Shown: in pieces, positions 20,460 through 34,100 of the stretch
How positions within the stretch are numbered: the stretch's first letter is position 1
Layout: each line of letters opens with the position of its first letter
The notes under the pieces: generated by a model
What the model saw: the letters and a program-made list of their open reading frames with translations, nothing else
Told to the model about the DNA's origin: nothing
Databases searched by the model: none
DNA from: Elysia crispata
Lineage: Eukaryota; Mollusca; Gastropoda; Plakobranchidae
DNA length: 64,000 nt
Assembly (NCBI GenBank): GCA_033675545.1
Contig: JAWDGP010006556.1
Location: 36,001 to 100,000 of the forward strand
Reading direction: 5' to 3'
Position numbers and translations under genes: made by a program

Positions 20460-23400
20460 CTTTTTCACATTTCACTACAAAAGAAGTAGTTGCTTGGTCC
20501 AAAAGTCTGCAAAAATCAGTGCCCTTCCCAAGTCCAACACTTGAGCTCGAATCAGACCTGGCCTATACATTTCTTGGTGTCAAGATCGTCATTCAACCTC
20601 TTCTTTCAGTTCTTGGTCTCTTTACTCTCTGTGCATATCGAGAGTTTTGTCCTCCAAAGTATTTTCCTTCATTCCATGCTGATAAAACAAGCCAAACAGT
20701 TCTAAGGATTCCTTCCATCTTGTCTCTATGGTCCATCACTCCTGGCTTTCCTTTCCATCAAGATTGAAGACTTCAAACCTGATATACAAATCTGATTTCT
20801 TTATAGAAACAGAAATCATTTTTGTTATGCCAAAAAAAAATTCTTTTTTGTTCATTTAAAGTGTATTTATTAATACGGAGCCAAAAAGTTTAAAAAAGAA
20901 ATTATCCTTCAGTTGCTTTAACCCGATATACAAAATTAATGCTTTAAATGAGAAGAATAGGCTAAACTAGTAAATAATTAATTTAGATTTTGAACAGATA
21001 AAGTGGATCGTTATAATTAAAAAAGGTAAAAAAAATTTGTAGTTTATTCTAACAAAAAAACAAAAAAACTTTACTGCTTCTTCAAGTCTCACTGCAAGGG
21101 ACGTAATTGCTTGGTAATAAGCTCTGCCAAAATCCGTTCCTGTCCCAAGTTCAAATAATTTGCCTGAATCAGACCTGTCCTCTATGTTTCTTGGTGTCCA
21201 GATGGTCATTCAACCTGTTCTTTGCGTTCTTGGTCTCTGTACTCTCTGTGCATATCAAGAGTTTTGTCCAAGGTATTTTCCTTTATTCCATGCTGATAAA
21301 AAAGCCAAACAGTTCTAAGGGTTCCTTCCATCTTGTCTCTATGGTCCATCACTTCTGGCTTTCCTTTCCATCAAGATTGAAGACTTCAGAAATTTTCCTT
21401 CAGTTGCTTTAACCCGATATACAAAATAAATGCTTTAAATGAGAAGAATAGACTAAACTAGTAAATAATTTAGATTTTGAACAGATAATGTGATTCGTTA
21501 TAATTAAAAAAGGTAAAAAAAATTTGTAGCTTATTGTAAAAAGAAAAAGAAAAAAAATACCTTACTGCTTCTTCAAGTCTCACTGCAAGGGAAGTAATTG
21601 CTTGGTGTAAAGCTCTGCCGAAATCCGTTCCTGTCGCAAGTTGAACTATTGTGCTCGAATCAGACCTGTCCTCTATGTTTCTTGGTGTCCAGATGGTCAT
21701 TCAACCAGTTCTTTCAGTTCTTGGTCTCTGTACTCTCTGTGCAGATCAAGATTTTTGTCCTCCAAAGTATTTTCCTTCATTCTATGCTAATAAAACAAGC
21801 CAAACAGTTCTAAGGGTTCCTTCCATCTTGTCTCTATGGTCCATCACTTCTGGCTTTCCTTTCCATCAAGATTGAAGACTTCAAACCTGATATACAAATC
21901 TGATTTCTTTATAGAAACAGAAATCATTTTTGTTATGCAAAAAAACAACAGCAGAAAACACTTTTTTGTGCATTTAAAATGTATTAATTAATACAGAGCC
22001 CAAATGTTTAAAAAGAAATTTTCCTTCAGTTGCTTTAACCCGATATACAAAATAAATGCTTTAAATGAGAAGAATAGGCTAAACTAGTATATAATTATTT
22101 TAGGTTTTGAAGAGATAATGTGGATTGTTATAATTAAAAAAGGTAAAAAAAATTTGTAGCTTATTGTAAAAAGAAAAAGAAAAAAAAAAACCTTACTGCT
22201 TCTTCAAGTCTCACTGCAAGGGAAGTAATTGCTTGGTGTAAAGCCCTGCCGAAATCCGTTCCTGTCGCAAGTTCAACTATTGTGCTCGAATCAGACCTGT
22301 CCTCTATGTTTCTTGGTGTCCAGATGGTCATTCAACCAGTTCTTTCAGTTCTTGGTCTCTGTACTCTCTGTGCATATCAAGAGTTTTGTCCTCCAAAGTA
22401 TTTTCCTTCATTCCATGCTGATAAAACAAGCCAAACAGTTCTAAGGATTCCTTCCATCTTGTCTCTCTATGGTCCATCACTTCTGGCTTTCCTTTCCATC
22501 AAGATTGAAGACTTCAAACCTGATATACAAATCTGATTTCTTTATAGAAACGGAAATCATTTTTGTTATGCCAAAAAAAAAAAATTATCTTTTTTGTGCA
22601 TTTAAAGTGTATTTATTAATACTGAGCCAAAATGTTTAAAAAGAAATTTTCCTTCAGTTGCTTTAACCCAATATACAAAATAAATGCTTTAAATGAGAAG
22701 AATAGGGTAAACTAGTAAATAATTTAGATTTTGAACAGATGATGTGATTCGTTATAATTAAAAAAGGTAAAAAAAATTTGTAGCTTATTGTAAAAAGAAA
22801 AAGAAAAAAAAAACCTTACGGCTTCAAGTCTCACTGCAAGGGAAGTAATTGCTTGGTGTAAAGCTCTGCCGAAATCCGTTCCTGTCGCTAGTTCAACTAT
22901 TGTGCTCGAATCAGACCTGTCCTCTATGTTTCTTGGTGTCCAGATGGTCATTCAACCAGTTCTTTCAGTTCTTGGTCTCTGTACTCTCTGTGCATATCAA
23001 GAGTTTTGTCCTCCAAAGTATTTTCCTTCATTCCATGCTGATAAAACAAGCCAAACAGTTCTAAGGATTCCTTCCATCTTGTCTCTATGGTCCATCACTT
23101 CTGGCTTTCCTTTCCATCAAGATTGAAGACTTCAAACCTGATATACAAATCTGATTTCTTTATAGAAACAGAAATCGTTTTTGTTATGCATAAAAAAAAC
23201 CAACAGAAATTATTGTTGTTTGTGCATTTAAAGTGTATTAATACGGAGCCAAAATGTTTAAAAAGAAATTTTCCTTCACTTGCTTTAACCCGATGTACAA
23301 AATAAATGCCTTTAATGAGAAGAATAGGGTAAACCAGTATATAATAAATTTAGATTCTGAAGAGATAATGTGGATCATTATCATAAGGAAAGGTAAAAAA

Positions 23401-26400
23401 ATTTGTAGCTTATTGTAAAAAGGAAAAAAAAAATCCTTACTGCTTCTTCAAGTCTCACTGCAAGGGAAGTAATTGCTTGGTGTAAAGCTCTGCCAAAATC
23501 CGTTCCTGTCGCAAGTTCAACTATTGTGCTCGTATCAGACCTGTCCTCTATGTTTCTTGGTGTCCAGATGGTCATTCAACCAGTTCTTTCAGTTCTTGGT
23601 CTCTGTACTCTCTGTGCACATCAAGAGTTTTGTCCTCCAAAGTATTTTCCTTCATTCCATGCTGATAAAACAAGCCAAACAGTTCTAAGGATTCCTTCCA
23701 TCTTGTCTCTATGGTCCATCACTTCTGGCTTTCCTTTCCATCAAGATTGAAGACTTCAAACCTGATATACAAATCTGATTTCTTTATAGAAACAGAAATC
23801 ATTTTTGTTATGCCAAAAAAAAAATTATCTTTTTTGTGCATTTAAAGTGTATTTATTAATACTGAGCCAAAATGTTTAAAAAGAAATTTTCCTTCAGTTG
23901 CTTTAACCCGATATACAAAATAAATGCTTTAAATGAGAAGAATAGACTAAACTAGTAAATAATTTAGATTTTGAACAGATAATGTGATTCGTTATAATTA
24001 AAAAAGGTAAAAAAAATTTGTAGCTTATTGTAAAAAGAAAAAGAAAAAAAAAACCTTACGGCTTCAAGTCTCACTGCAAGGGAAGTAATTGCTTGCTGTA
24101 AAGCTCTGCCGAAATCCGTTCCTGTCGCAAGTTCAACTATTGTGCTCGAATCAGACCTGTCCTCTATGTTTCTTGGTGTCCAGATGGTCATTCAACCAGT
24201 TCTTTCAGTTCTTGGTCTCTGTACTCTCTGTGCATATCAAGAGTTTTGTCCTCCAAAGTATTTTCCTTCATTCCATGCTGATAAAACAAGCCAAACAGTT
24301 CTAAGGATTCCTTCCATCTTGTCTCTATGGTCCATCACTTCTGGCTTTCCTTTCCATCAAGATTGAAGACTTCAAACCTGATATACAAATCTGATTTCTT
24401 TATAGAAACAGAAATCATTTTTGTTATGTATAAAAAAAAAACAGCAGAAATTATTATGTTGTTTGTGCATTTCATTTAAAGTATTAATACGGAGCCAAAA
24501 TGTTTAAAAAGAAATTTTCCGTCAGTTGCTTTAACCCGATGTACAAAATAAATGCTTTAAATGAGAAGAATAGGGTAAACTAGTAAATAATTTAGATTTT
24601 GAACAGAGAATGTGATTCGTTATAATTAAAAAAGGTAAAAAAAATTTGTAGCTTATTGTAAAAAGAAAAAGAAAAAAAAAACCTTACTGCTTCAAGTCTC
24701 ACTGCAAGGGAAGTAATTGCTTGGTGTAAAGCTCTGCCGAAATCCGTTCCTGTCGCAAGTTGAACTATTGTGCTCGAATCAGACCTGTCCTCTATGTTTC
24801 TTGGTGTCCAGATGGTCATTCAACCAGTTCTTTCAGTTCTTGGTCTCTGTACTCTCTGTGCACATCAAGAGTTTTGTCCTCCAAAGTATTTTCCTTCATT
24901 CCATGCTGATAAAACAAGCCAAACAGTTCTAAGGATTCCTTCCATCTTGTCTCTATGGTCCATCACTTCTGGCTTTCCTTTCCATCAAGATTGAAGACTT
25001 CAAACCTGATATACAAATCTGATTTCTTTATAGAAACAGAAATCATTTTTGTTATGCCAAAAAAAAAAATTATCTTTTTTGTGCATTTAAAGTGTATTTA
25101 TTAATACTGAGCCAAAATGTTTAAAAAGAAATTTTCCTTCAGTTGCTTTAACCCGATATACAAAATAAATGCTTTAAATGAGAAGAATAGGCTAAACTAG
25201 TAAATAGTTAATTTAGGTTTTGAAGAGATAATGTGGATCGTTATTACAATTAAAAAAAGGTAAAAAAAATTTGTAGCTTATGGTGAAAATAAAAAAAAAA
25301 ACTTTCTTCAAGTCTCACTGCAAGGGAAGTAATTGCTTGGTGTAAAGCTCTGCCAAAATCCGTTCCTGTCGCAAGTTCAACTATTGTGCTCGAATCAGAC
25401 CTGTCCTCTATGTTTCTTGGTGTCCAGATGGTCATTCAACCTGTTCTTTCAGTTCTTGGTCTCTGTACTCTCTGTGCATATCAAGAGTTTTGTCCTCCAA
25501 AGTATTTTCCTTCATTCCATGCTGATAAAACAAGCCAAACAGTTCTAAGGATTCCTTCCATCTTGTCTCTATGGTCCATCACTTCTGGCTTTCCTTTCCA
25601 TCAAGATTGAAGACTTCAAACCTGATATACAAATCTGATTTCTTTATAGAAACAAATCATTTTTGTTATGCGAAAAAAGAAAAAAAACAGCAGTAATCAC
25701 TGTTTTTTGTGCATTTAAAGTGTACTAATCAATACTGAGCCAAAATGTTTAAAAAGAAATTTTCCTTCAGTTGCTTTAACCCGATATACAAAATAAATGC
25801 TTTAAATGAGAAGAATAGACTAAACTAGTAAATAATTTAGATTTTGAACAGATAATGTGATTCGTTATAATTAAAAAAGGTAAAAAAAATTTGTAGCTTA
25901 TTGTAAAAAGAAAAAGAAAAAAAAAACCTTACTGCTTCTTCAAGTCTCACTGCAAGGGAAGTAATTGCTTGGTGTAAAGCTCTGCCGAAATCCGTTCCTG
26001 TCGCAAGTTGAACTATTGTGCTCGAATCAGACCTGTCCTCTATGTTTCTTGGTGTCCAGATGGTCATTCAACCAGTTCTTTCAGTTCTTGGTCTCTGTAC
26101 TCTCTGTGCATAACAAGAGTTTTGTCCAAAGTATTTTCCTTCATTCCATGCTGATAAAACAAGCCAAACAGTTCTAAGGATTCCTTCCATCTTGTCTCTA
26201 TGGTCCATCACTTCTGGCTTTCCTTTCCATCAAGATTGAAGACTTCCAGCCTGATATACAAATCTGATTTCTTAACAGAAACAGAAATCATTTATGTTAT
26301 GCAAAAAAAAACCCAATTATTATCTTTTTTGTGCATTTAAAGTGTATTTATAAATACGGAGCCAAAATGTTTAAAAAGAAATTTTCCTTCAGTTGCTTTA

Positions 26401-29400
26401 ACCCGATATACAAAATAAATGCTTTAAATGAGAAGTATAGGCCAAACTAGTAAATAATTAATTTAGATTTTGAACAGATAATGTGGATCGTTATTACAAT
26501 TAAAACAGGTAAAAAAAATTGTAGCTGATTCTAAAAAGAAAAAAAAGAAAAGAAAACCTTACTGCTTTTTCAAGTCTCACTGCAAGGGAAGTATTTGCTT
26601 GGTAATAAGCTCTGCCAAAATCCGTTCCTGTCGCAAGTTATACTAATTTGCCTGAATCAGACCTGTCCTCTATGTTTCTTGGTGTGCAGACCTCATTCAA
26701 CCTGTTCGTTCAGTTCTTGGTCCCTGTACTTCCTGTGCATATCAAGAGTTTTGTCCTCCAAAGTATTTTCCTTGATGCCGTGCTGATAAGCCAAACAGTT
26801 CTAAGGATTCCTTCCGTCTTGTCTCTATGGTCCATCACTTCTGGCTTTCCTTTGCATCAATATTGAAGACTTCAAACCTGATATACAAATCTGATTCCTT
26901 AACAGAAACAAATTTTTGTTATGCCAAAAAAAAAAATTCTTTTTTGTGCATTTAAAGTGTATTTATTAATACTGAGCCAAAATGTTTAAAAAGAAATTTT
27001 CCTTCAGTTGCTTTAACCCGATATACAAAATAAATGCTTTAAATGAGAAGAATAGACTAAACTAGTAAATAATTTAGATTTTGTACAGATAATGTGATTC
27101 GTTATAATTAAAAAAGGTAAAAAAAATTTGTAGCTTATTGTAAAAAGAAAAAGAAAAAAAAACCTTACTGCTTCTTCAAGTCTCACTGCAAGGGAAGTAA
27201 TTGCTTGGTGTAAAGCTCTGCCGAAATCCGTTCCTGTCGTAAGTTCAACTATTGTGCTCGAATCAGACCTGTCCCCTATGTTTCTTGGTGTCCAGATGGT
27301 CATTCAACCTGTTCTTTCAGTTCTTGGTCTCTGTACTCTCTGTGCAGATCAAGAGTTTTGTCCAAGGTATTTTCCCTCATTCCATGCTGATAAAACAAGC
27401 CAAACAGTTCCAAGGATTCCTTCCATCTTGTCTCTATGGTCCATCACTTCTGGCTTTCCTTTCCATCAAGATTGAAGACTTCAAACCTGATATACAAATT
27501 TGATTTCTTTATAGAAACAAATCATTTTTGTTCTGCCAAAAAAAACAAAATAAACAGCAGAAATCACCAAGTCTTTTGTGCAGTTTAAGTGTATTAATAC
27601 AGAGCCAAAATGTTTAAAAAGAAATTTTCCTGCAGTTGCTTTAACCTGATATACAAAATAAATGCTTTAAATGACTAGAATAGGCTAAACAAGTAAATAA
27701 TTTAGGTTTTGAAGAGATAATGTGGATCGTTATTATAATAAAAGAAGGTAAAAAAAAATTGTAGCTTGTTTAAAAAAAAACCTTACTGCTTTTTCAAATC
27801 TCACTGCAAGGGAAGTAATTGCTTGGTGTTAAGCTCTGCCAAAATCCTTTCCTGTCGCAAGTTCAACTATTGTGTGCGAATCAGACCTGTCCTCTATGTT
27901 TCTTGGTGTCCAGATGGTCATTCAACCTGTTCTTTCAGTTCTTGGTCTCTGTACTCTCTGTGCATATCAAGAGTTTTGTCCAAAGTATTTTCCTTTATTG
28001 CATGCTGATAAAACAAGCCAAACAGTTCTAAGGATTCCTTCCATCTTGTCTCTATGGTCCATCACTTCTGGCTTTCCTTTCCATCAAGATTGAAGACTTC
28101 AAACCTGATATACAAATCTGATTTCTTTATAGAAACAGAAATCATTTTTGTTATGTATAAAAAAAAAAACAGCAGAAATTATTATGTTGTTTGTGCATTT
28201 CATTTAAAGTGTATTAATACGGAGCCAAAATGTTTAAAAAGAAATTTTCCGTCAGTTGCTTTAACTTGATGTACAAAATAAATGCTTTAAATGAGAAGAA
28301 TAGACTAAACTAGTAAATAATTTAGATTTTGAACAGATAATGTGGATCGTTATTATAAAAAAAAAAGTTAAAAAAAATTTGTAGCTTGTAAAAAGAAAAA
28401 AAAAAAAACCAGCAGAAATTGTGTTTTTTGTGCATTTAAAGTGTACTAATTAATACGGAACCAAAATGTTTAGAATGAAATTTTCCTTCAGTTCCTTTAA
28501 CGTAATAAATGCTTTCAATGAGAAGAATAGGCTAAACTAGTATATAATTATTTTAGGTTTTGAAGAGATAATGTGGATCGTTATTACAATTACAAAAAGG
28601 TAAAAAAAGTTGTTTAAGGTGAAAATAAAAAAAAAATTACTGTTTCTTCACATCTCACTGCAAGGGAAGAAATTGCTTGGTGTAAAGCTCTGCCGAAATC
28701 CGTTCCCGTCGCAAGTTCAACTATTGTGTACGAATCAGACCTGTCTTCTACGTTTCTTGGTGTCCAGATGGTCATTCAACCTGTTCTTTCAGTTCTTGGT
28801 CTCTGTACTCTCTGTGCAGATCAAGAGTTTTGTCCAAGGTATTTTCCCTCATTCCATGCTGATAAAACAAGCCAAACAGTTCCAAGGATTCCTTCCATCT
28901 TGTCTCTATGGTCCATCACTTCTGGCTTTCCTTTCCATCAAGATTGAAGACTTCAAACCTGATATACAAATCTGATTTCTTTATAGAAACAAATCATTTT
29001 TGTTATGCCAAAAAAAACAAAATAAACAGCAGAAATCACCAAGTCTTTTGTGCAGTTTAAGTGTATTAATACAGAGCCAAAATGTTTAAAAAGAAATTTT
29101 CCTGCAGTTGCTTTAACCTGATATACAAAATAAATGCTTTAAATGAGTAGAATAGGCTAAACAAGTAAATAATTTAGGTTTTGAAGAGATAATGAGGATC
29201 GTTATTATAATAAAAGAAGGTAAAAAAAAATTGTAGCTTATTGTAAAAAAAAAAAAAAAAGAAAAAAAACCTTACTGCTTTTTCAAATCTCACTGCAAGG
29301 GAAGTAATTGCTTGGTGTTAAGCTCTGCCAAAATCCTTTCCTGTCGCAAGTTCAACTATTGTGTACGAATCAGACCTGTCCTCTATGTTTCTTGGTGTTC

Positions 29401-30290
29401 AGATGGTCATTCAACCAGTTCTTTCAGTTCTTGGTCTCTGTACTCTCTGTGCATATCAAGAGTTTTGTCCAAAGTATTTTCCTTTATTCCATGCTGATAA
29501 AACAAGCCAAACAGTTCTAAGGATTCCTTCCATCTTGTCTCTATGGTCCATCACTTCTGGCTTTCCTTTCCATCAAGATTGAAGACTTCAAACCTGATAT
29601 ACAAATCTGATTTCTTTATAGAAACAGAAATCGTTTTTGTTATGCCAAAAAAAAAAAAAAACAGCAGAAATCACCATGTCTTTTGTGTAATTAAAGTGTA
29701 TTAATTAATACAGAGCCAAAATGTTTTAAAAGAAATTTTCCTGCAGTTGCTTTAACCTGATATACAAAATAAATGCTTCAAATGAGAAGAATAGGCTAAA
29801 CTAGTAAATAATTTAGATTTTGAACCGATAATGTGGATCAATACAATTAACAAAAGGTTAAAAAAAATTCGTAGCTAATGGTGAAAATAAAAAAAAAACT
29901 TTCTTCACGTCTCACTGCAAGGGAAGGAATTGCTTGGTGTAAAGCTGTGCCAAAATCCGTTCCTGTCGCAAGTTCATCTATTGTGTTCGATTCAGACCTG
30001 TCCTCTCTGTCTTTTGGTGTCCAGATGATCATTCAACCTGTTCTTTTAGTTCTTGGTCTCTGTACTCTCTGTGCATATCAAGAATTGTCCTTCAAAGTAT
30101 TTTCCCTTGTTGCCTTGCTGATACAAGCGAAACAGTTCCAAGGATCTCTTCTGTCTTTTCTAAATGGTCCACTGCTCCTGGCTTTCCTTTCCATCATGAT
30201 GCTTGCAGACTTCAAACCTGATATCAAGATTGGAATCATTTTTAAAAATGAAGAGCTTTTTTGTTATGCAAAAAAAAAAAAAAATACAAG
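20460..30290 (-). repeat. About 620 bp tandem array, about 16 units
   Basis: The landmark CAAGTCTCACTGCAAGGG (or a close variant) recurs at 20465 (diverged), 21083, 21574, 22205, 22825, 23449, 24065, 24693, 25309, 25941, 26571, 27177, 27795, 28649, 29284 and 29906. Usual steps are 606-635 bp. The 491 bp step is an internal deletion. The 854 bp step carries an extra 236 bp of spacer. Each unit has a conserved 320-330 bp half and an A-rich, indel-prone half. On the minus strand the conserved half is bounded by an acceptor-like TATATCAG/G and a donor-like GCA/GTAAGG. Short frames on both strands recur in every unit because the units are homogenised; none is shown to be a gene. Confidence 0.92.
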
Positions 30291-30519
30291 TTGAAATCAC
30301 TTTACTGCCTACAGATTTAAAATGTTTTAATTGATACTGCGCCAAAATGTTAATATAAATTAACTGTTCATTAGCTTAAACTTGTCATAGAATATATAAC
30401 ATAACATAGGAAAAAGAGGAAAAGAGAGCACTTTCTCTGCAACTGTAGGTGCTAGGGAAGAAGGAAATAGAAAGACGGAAATTTACTTACAGAAAAAAAA
30501 TAACGTCTCGTAACTGTTT

Positions 30520-31135
30520 AATCAATGTAAAAACTTGATTGGTTCAAGATTTACTGGACCCTGTTCCTCTGAGCAAGCGTCCATGTTCCTTGTTGTTGAG
30601 ATCCTCAGTCTTCGCTTGTTTGGCAATAAGGCTTTAATATATGAACAGTAAAAAAAAAAAAGGAGAAAGTAAAAATTGTCAATGAAACAAATAGAAGGGG
30701 TAAAACATTTCAAAATTAATTTATATTTTGTCACATGTCATGAATGAAGGAAAAGATTTTTTGAAAGATTTCCAGTGAACCTCCACTTAAGCATAACATT
30801 GTCCACAGGAAGAGACTGGCATGGGGACGTGATGAAAGCTATTTTCTTGTGGACTCCCACATTCCTGCTTTCACTTGTCTCGAGCACTTATAGCCCTCTT
30901 CTGTGTTTCGAAAAATGAATGCATAAAAAGGAATTTTCAGATTAAATTCTTGAAAAACAAGAACAAATTTATCTTTGAAATGTCTTTAAAGGCATGTAAT
31001 GCATCAAAATGATTAGAGAACTCAATGTAAGTTGTTTCACAAAAGGAAAAAATTATGTCTACTCACTGTAAGATCAAACTTGTCCAGGCATTGACCCTCC
31101 TAGTCTTAGCTTGGGCGTCTGTCTTCTTGCTCTGC
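30520..31135 (-). repeat. Highly diverged array relatives with minus-strand splice-like sites
   Basis: 30540-30630 aligns on the minus strand with the unit core (CTCAACAACAAGGAACATGG compared with CTGGACACCAAGAAACATAG). 31067-31131 is an exon-like block on the minus strand. It has acceptor TTGAAAGCAG, 65 nt open in one frame (S-K-K-T-D-A-Q-A-K-T-R-R-V-N-A-W) and donor TTACA/GTGAGT. These may be older duplicates of the ancestral exon or true upstream exons of a minus-strand gene. Confidence 0.35.
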
Positions 31136-31139
31136 TTTC

Positions 31140-34100
31140 AATAAAAACTGTTAAACTTCATGCACATGATTTTCCGAAATTGTGCTGCTGTCATCTACAG
31201 AAAACGCCAAATTCTTTGAAAATAAAATGCCTTACAATATGTCTTTCAAAGTAGTTCGTGAACATCTCCGATTCTTTTTATTAAAATAAGTTCTAAAGTC
31301 TAAGAACCTGTTCACAATCATGTGAATCTCTGATTGTCTGTAAACATGAATAATATCTAAAGATCATTATAATTTTACAAATCTAAGGTTTACATGACCT
31401 TAAACAGATAAGATATCAAAGAAAGAAAATATACAGAAAACAAAAATCATGTAATAAAGATTCTGCAAATCCTTTTAAACAGAAGAAAGGTTGTAGATAT
31501 AAAGATTATAACTGAAGAGAGAGTACAGAATTATATTTTGATAACATATGCAGAGTTTGTTGTTAGTGAAAGATACAAAAATCTCAGAGTAAAAGACATA
31601 AGGTGCCAATGATATAGGCCTTAACATTCTTGTGAAACAATAAAGAAAACAAAATAAAAATATGTGTAAATAATGTAGCCTTCACTCGTAAACGGACTAT
31701 CTTAAAAACAAAGGAAATGTAGAAGTTCATTCATATACTTTTTGGAGGAGGAAGAGAGGCGGGAGGTACCGAGGAATATGTTAAGGTAGATTAAGGATAA
31801 TATTCTAGTAAGGACGGTGGAGCAGAAGACAAATATGGTGTAAACTTAATTCCTAAAAGGACTTATATGGTGATACTGGTGGAGTATACATGCTTGTGAA
31901 AGTGAACACAAATATAAAAAAAAAAAACATTGTATGCATGAATGATGCAGCCTTCATTAATAAACCGACAATCTTTGAAATATGGGGAAGCACATTTGTT
32001 AGTAATCATATAAGAGACAAAGATGACAATTTTTTCCCAAGTTCCTTATGGCAATGACCTTGGAAGTTTTGGAATCAATAATTGTGGCAATAGACATGTG
32101 TACAATTATAAGGTACATGAAGTGTTGCTGAAATTCATACAATAAACTTGAATGAAAAGAAGGATAGACAATTACAACTAAAATGCAATTCAAGTAGATA
32201 TGGTAACCATTTCAAAAAGAGAAAGGTGCAGATACCTGGGGTATCTACAGATATGTAAGGCTGCTTAAGATACTGGTAAATAAAAATAAAATATGCATCT
32301 TTGTTAATGAGATTAAAATGCAGTAAAATCAGTTTTGGCGAGTTGAAATAAAGATAAGAACAAGAGCAAAGTACAGAAAATAAAAACAATGTATGTGGAT
32401 GACGTTGTAAATGGAGATAGAATGCAGACAATAGCATTGTAAATGGAGGTAGTAGGGACTATAGTAGTCATACATATACAGAAAATATAAAGGAAAAACG
32501 AGAGAAGCGCATATAACATTCAGAGAGTGTAAACATTAAGTCACACAATCCAGTAAAAATGTTTCTCATGTAGGTATATAAACACTCGTGTTCCTGTGAA
32601 AGGACGTAATATTACTAAGGAGGATAAGCTAGACAGTATATCAATATGTAAATATAAAGCTCAAGCATTTTGTCCTTAAATTGTATATATTGCAGTAAAG
32701 GAGATTAAAAACTGTATAGCAGGTGTAAAGAGGTATAGGTAAACTTTTTTCAGAGCACAGTGAGAATATTTTAAAGCTCTGAAAATAGGCTTGTATATTG
32801 ATGTAAAGACAAACTTGCCAACCAATGATCCAGATGGCAAATGTGATAATCGTAAAAGCAAGGGCACAGTGCAATGTACTAATATGGAAGGTAAAGTATC
32901 GATATCTGTTTCAATTAAGAAAATACTGTTGACCAAGTAAACATTAACAGCATGGGGTTAGATAAAGGTGCATTGTACCAACAACCACACGAACATCCTA
33001 GTAGTACAAAAATGATAAGAAATGTTAACATTGCATAAGTGACAGCTATAATAACCACTTTATGCATTTTAGGTAGGGGCTGAAGTCTAAAGAATAGGGT
33101 AACATGTCAGATGAGAGCATCACAACTTCCATGAAGGAAGTATACAATGTGCGTAAGATTAAGGTATAGGTAAAAAGGTAAAGTGGAGATTTTTGTAATA
33201 AGATTATAAGCATGGCTAACTATTTTAATACTGCCATAAGTGTTGATAAAGATGCAAATAACCAGATAATTGTTGCTAATAAAGTTGCATAACTAAAAAT
33301 GTGAATATACTATTAGCATCAAAAGCATCACCTTGTTTCTATTTTTAGGCTCATTACAATCATAAAACAGTATAAGAAAGGTAGATATACAAGTGTAAAC
33401 AGTGAGCTGTAGATAAAAGAAGATGTCTGGTACAATCAGATAAAATAAACAGTTTGCAATATACATATATAAAAATAAACTCACAAAACGTCATTCAGGT
33501 ATACTGATACCTTGTATGAAGTATAAAATGATTATGAATATCAAAATGCTTGTATACATCTATACAGTACAGGTCGTAATAAGTTTTCCTAGATTGCACT
33601 AACTAAAAATCTTATAAATATAAAGGATTTAAGGTACGGAGACATATTGTCACAAGCCTGGTTCAGAGGAAGATTCTGAAAATCTTGTGAATGCAAAGAT
33701 AGAAACATGTTATCACATAAGCCTCTTTCTGATACAATCTGTAAACTTGGACAATGTAAGTCATGTTTGAAATGTGGATAAAGAATTGTATACAGAGAAC
33801 ATATCGCCAACATGAAGAATTTGTAAGTTCTACCACTTTACATAAGTGTGGGTATATTCGCATGTGTGAGGGGTAAAGATGAGATAGACGATTATGCATA
33901 ACAAAAAGAGACATTCCACAAGTATGCTGACTATAACTGAAAGATTTATGTACATAATAGCAAATACATAATTGGACAGTATACCTATGAATAGTTTAAA
34001 GTAATTATGTAATTAAAATAGGTTGAGGATACCAACTAGCAAGTATTGACGGTAGAGCAGGAGGAGAAAATATAATTTAGTCTCCTATCATACATAGTGG

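Noticed and set aside
21107..29582. Recurring plus- and minus-strand 70-80 codon ORFs, one per 620 bp unit
   Set aside because: Openness recurs because units are homogenised. Minus frames start right after a stop and run into A/T-rich spacer, and plus frames have no recognisable domain. Considered only as traces of an ancestral exon.
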